From positions 124,001-188,000 of the forward strand of contig JAQFWX010000070.1 in assembly GCA_027605045.1 (NCBI GenBank): a stretch of 64,000 bases of DNA, read 5' to 3'. Of the stretch, positions 63,669 through 64,000 are shown piece by piece. Position 1 is the first letter of the stretch; every line of letters starts with the position of its first letter. Position numbers and translations under genes: made by a program. The notes beneath the pieces are model-generated. The model was not told where the DNA came from. It saw nothing but the letters and a program-made list of their open reading frames with translations, and made no database searches. Origin of the DNA: Phallus indusiatus. Lineage: Eukaryota > Basidiomycota > Agaricomycetes > Phallales > Phallaceae.

Positions 63669-64000
63669 TCAGAACGAAGGACCCGCAAGTCTAACCTTCT
63701 CATCGACATTCTTCTCATACAACGCAAACGCTTTCTGGAACATAGTCGCCAGCTTACGAACCTCTCTCTCAAAAGCTTCACCATCCTTCCACGCACGTCT
63801 CGGGTTCAACAACTCTTTCGGCACATTATTCACAGCTGTTGGAATCTTCAAATTAAACGTCGGAAAATCTTCGTATTCAGCTTGCGCGAGTGAACCGTCG
63901 TGTACGGCGTCGACGATAGCTCGTGTGTATTTGAGCGGGCACCGTTTTCCTGTTCCGTATTTGCCGCCTGTCCAACCTGTGTTGATGAGCCAGCAGTCGA
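63669..64000 (-). CDS. PCK1: Phosphoenolpyruvate carboxykinase (ATP), 3' part only
   Basis: Gluconeogenic enzyme converting oxaloacetate to phosphoenolpyruvate with ATP; cytosolic. Only the C-terminal 110 or so codons are in the window; the gene continues beyond 64000. Visible: WLINTGWTGGKYGTGKRCPL, ILDA-like helix YTRAIVDAVHDGSL, FPTFNLKIPTAVNNVPKELL and the end VDEKVRLAGPSF. These match the ATP-type family rather than the GTP type. Confidence 0.93.
   Translation of the reverse strand, partial: DCWLINTGWTGGKYGTGKRCPLKYTRAIVDAVHDGSLAQAEYEDFPTFNLKIPTAVNNVPKELLNPRRAWKDGEAFEREVRKLATMFQKAFALYEKNVDEKVRLAGPSF

Overview
The window is nuclear DNA of a filamentous basidiomycete, most likely an agaricomycete. 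Genes are dense and intron-rich, with most introns 45 to 75 nt. The gene content is fungal (inositol phosphorylceramide synthase, DASH subunit Dad2, Set9) and is mixed with families that expand in agaricomycetes: F-box, BTB, HNH, DUF3669, FunK1-like kinase and P450 genes. No rRNA, tRNA, CRISPR array or complete transposon was found. I joined exons by hand using splice consensus, reading frame and recalled family conservation, and checked frames arithmetically. Recognisable genes are given with exon coordinates; weaker models are marked.

Layout. 0-9 kb: AUR1 on the minus strand, two tandem small single-pass membrane proteins, then UGP1 (UDP-glucose pyrophosphorylase). 9-25 kb is an accessory block: a BTB-like remnant, a small inverted-repeat element, a broken HNH gene, a duplicated F-box pair (one copy truncated), a third small membrane protein, a tandem BTB pair, an unknown 385-residue protein and a DUF3669 protein. 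26-46 kb is mostly conserved: SET9 (H4K20 methyltransferase), RPS8, MND1, a fourth small membrane protein, a 15-exon cytochrome P450, an unknown Ser/Pro-rich protein, DBP2 (DEAD-box helicase) and MCM2. 46-51 kb is another accessory block with a frameshifted FunK1-like kinase and two diverged copies of an unknown coding segment. 51-64 kb is conserved again: APN2, a Scy1/Cex1-type pseudokinase, DAD2, MED12 and the 3' end of PCK1.

The conserved genes do not form one pathway. They cover membrane lipid and cell wall precursor synthesis (AUR1, UGP1), chromatin and transcription (SET9, MED12), replication, repair and chromosome transmission (MCM2, APN2, MND1, DAD2), and RNA and translation (DBP2, RPS8, SCY1). 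Several are divergent neighbours that may share promoters (DAD2/MED12, DBP2/MCM2, RPS8/MND1).

Most notable: (1) four genes for small single-pass membrane proteins share a two-cysteine juxtamembrane motif and an intron of the same phase between the cysteines, which suggests an undescribed family; (2) six introns begin with GC rather than GT; (3) DBP2 keeps an unusually long intron at the site known from the autoregulated yeast gene; (4) the F-box duplication shows a clear small-indel route to truncation.
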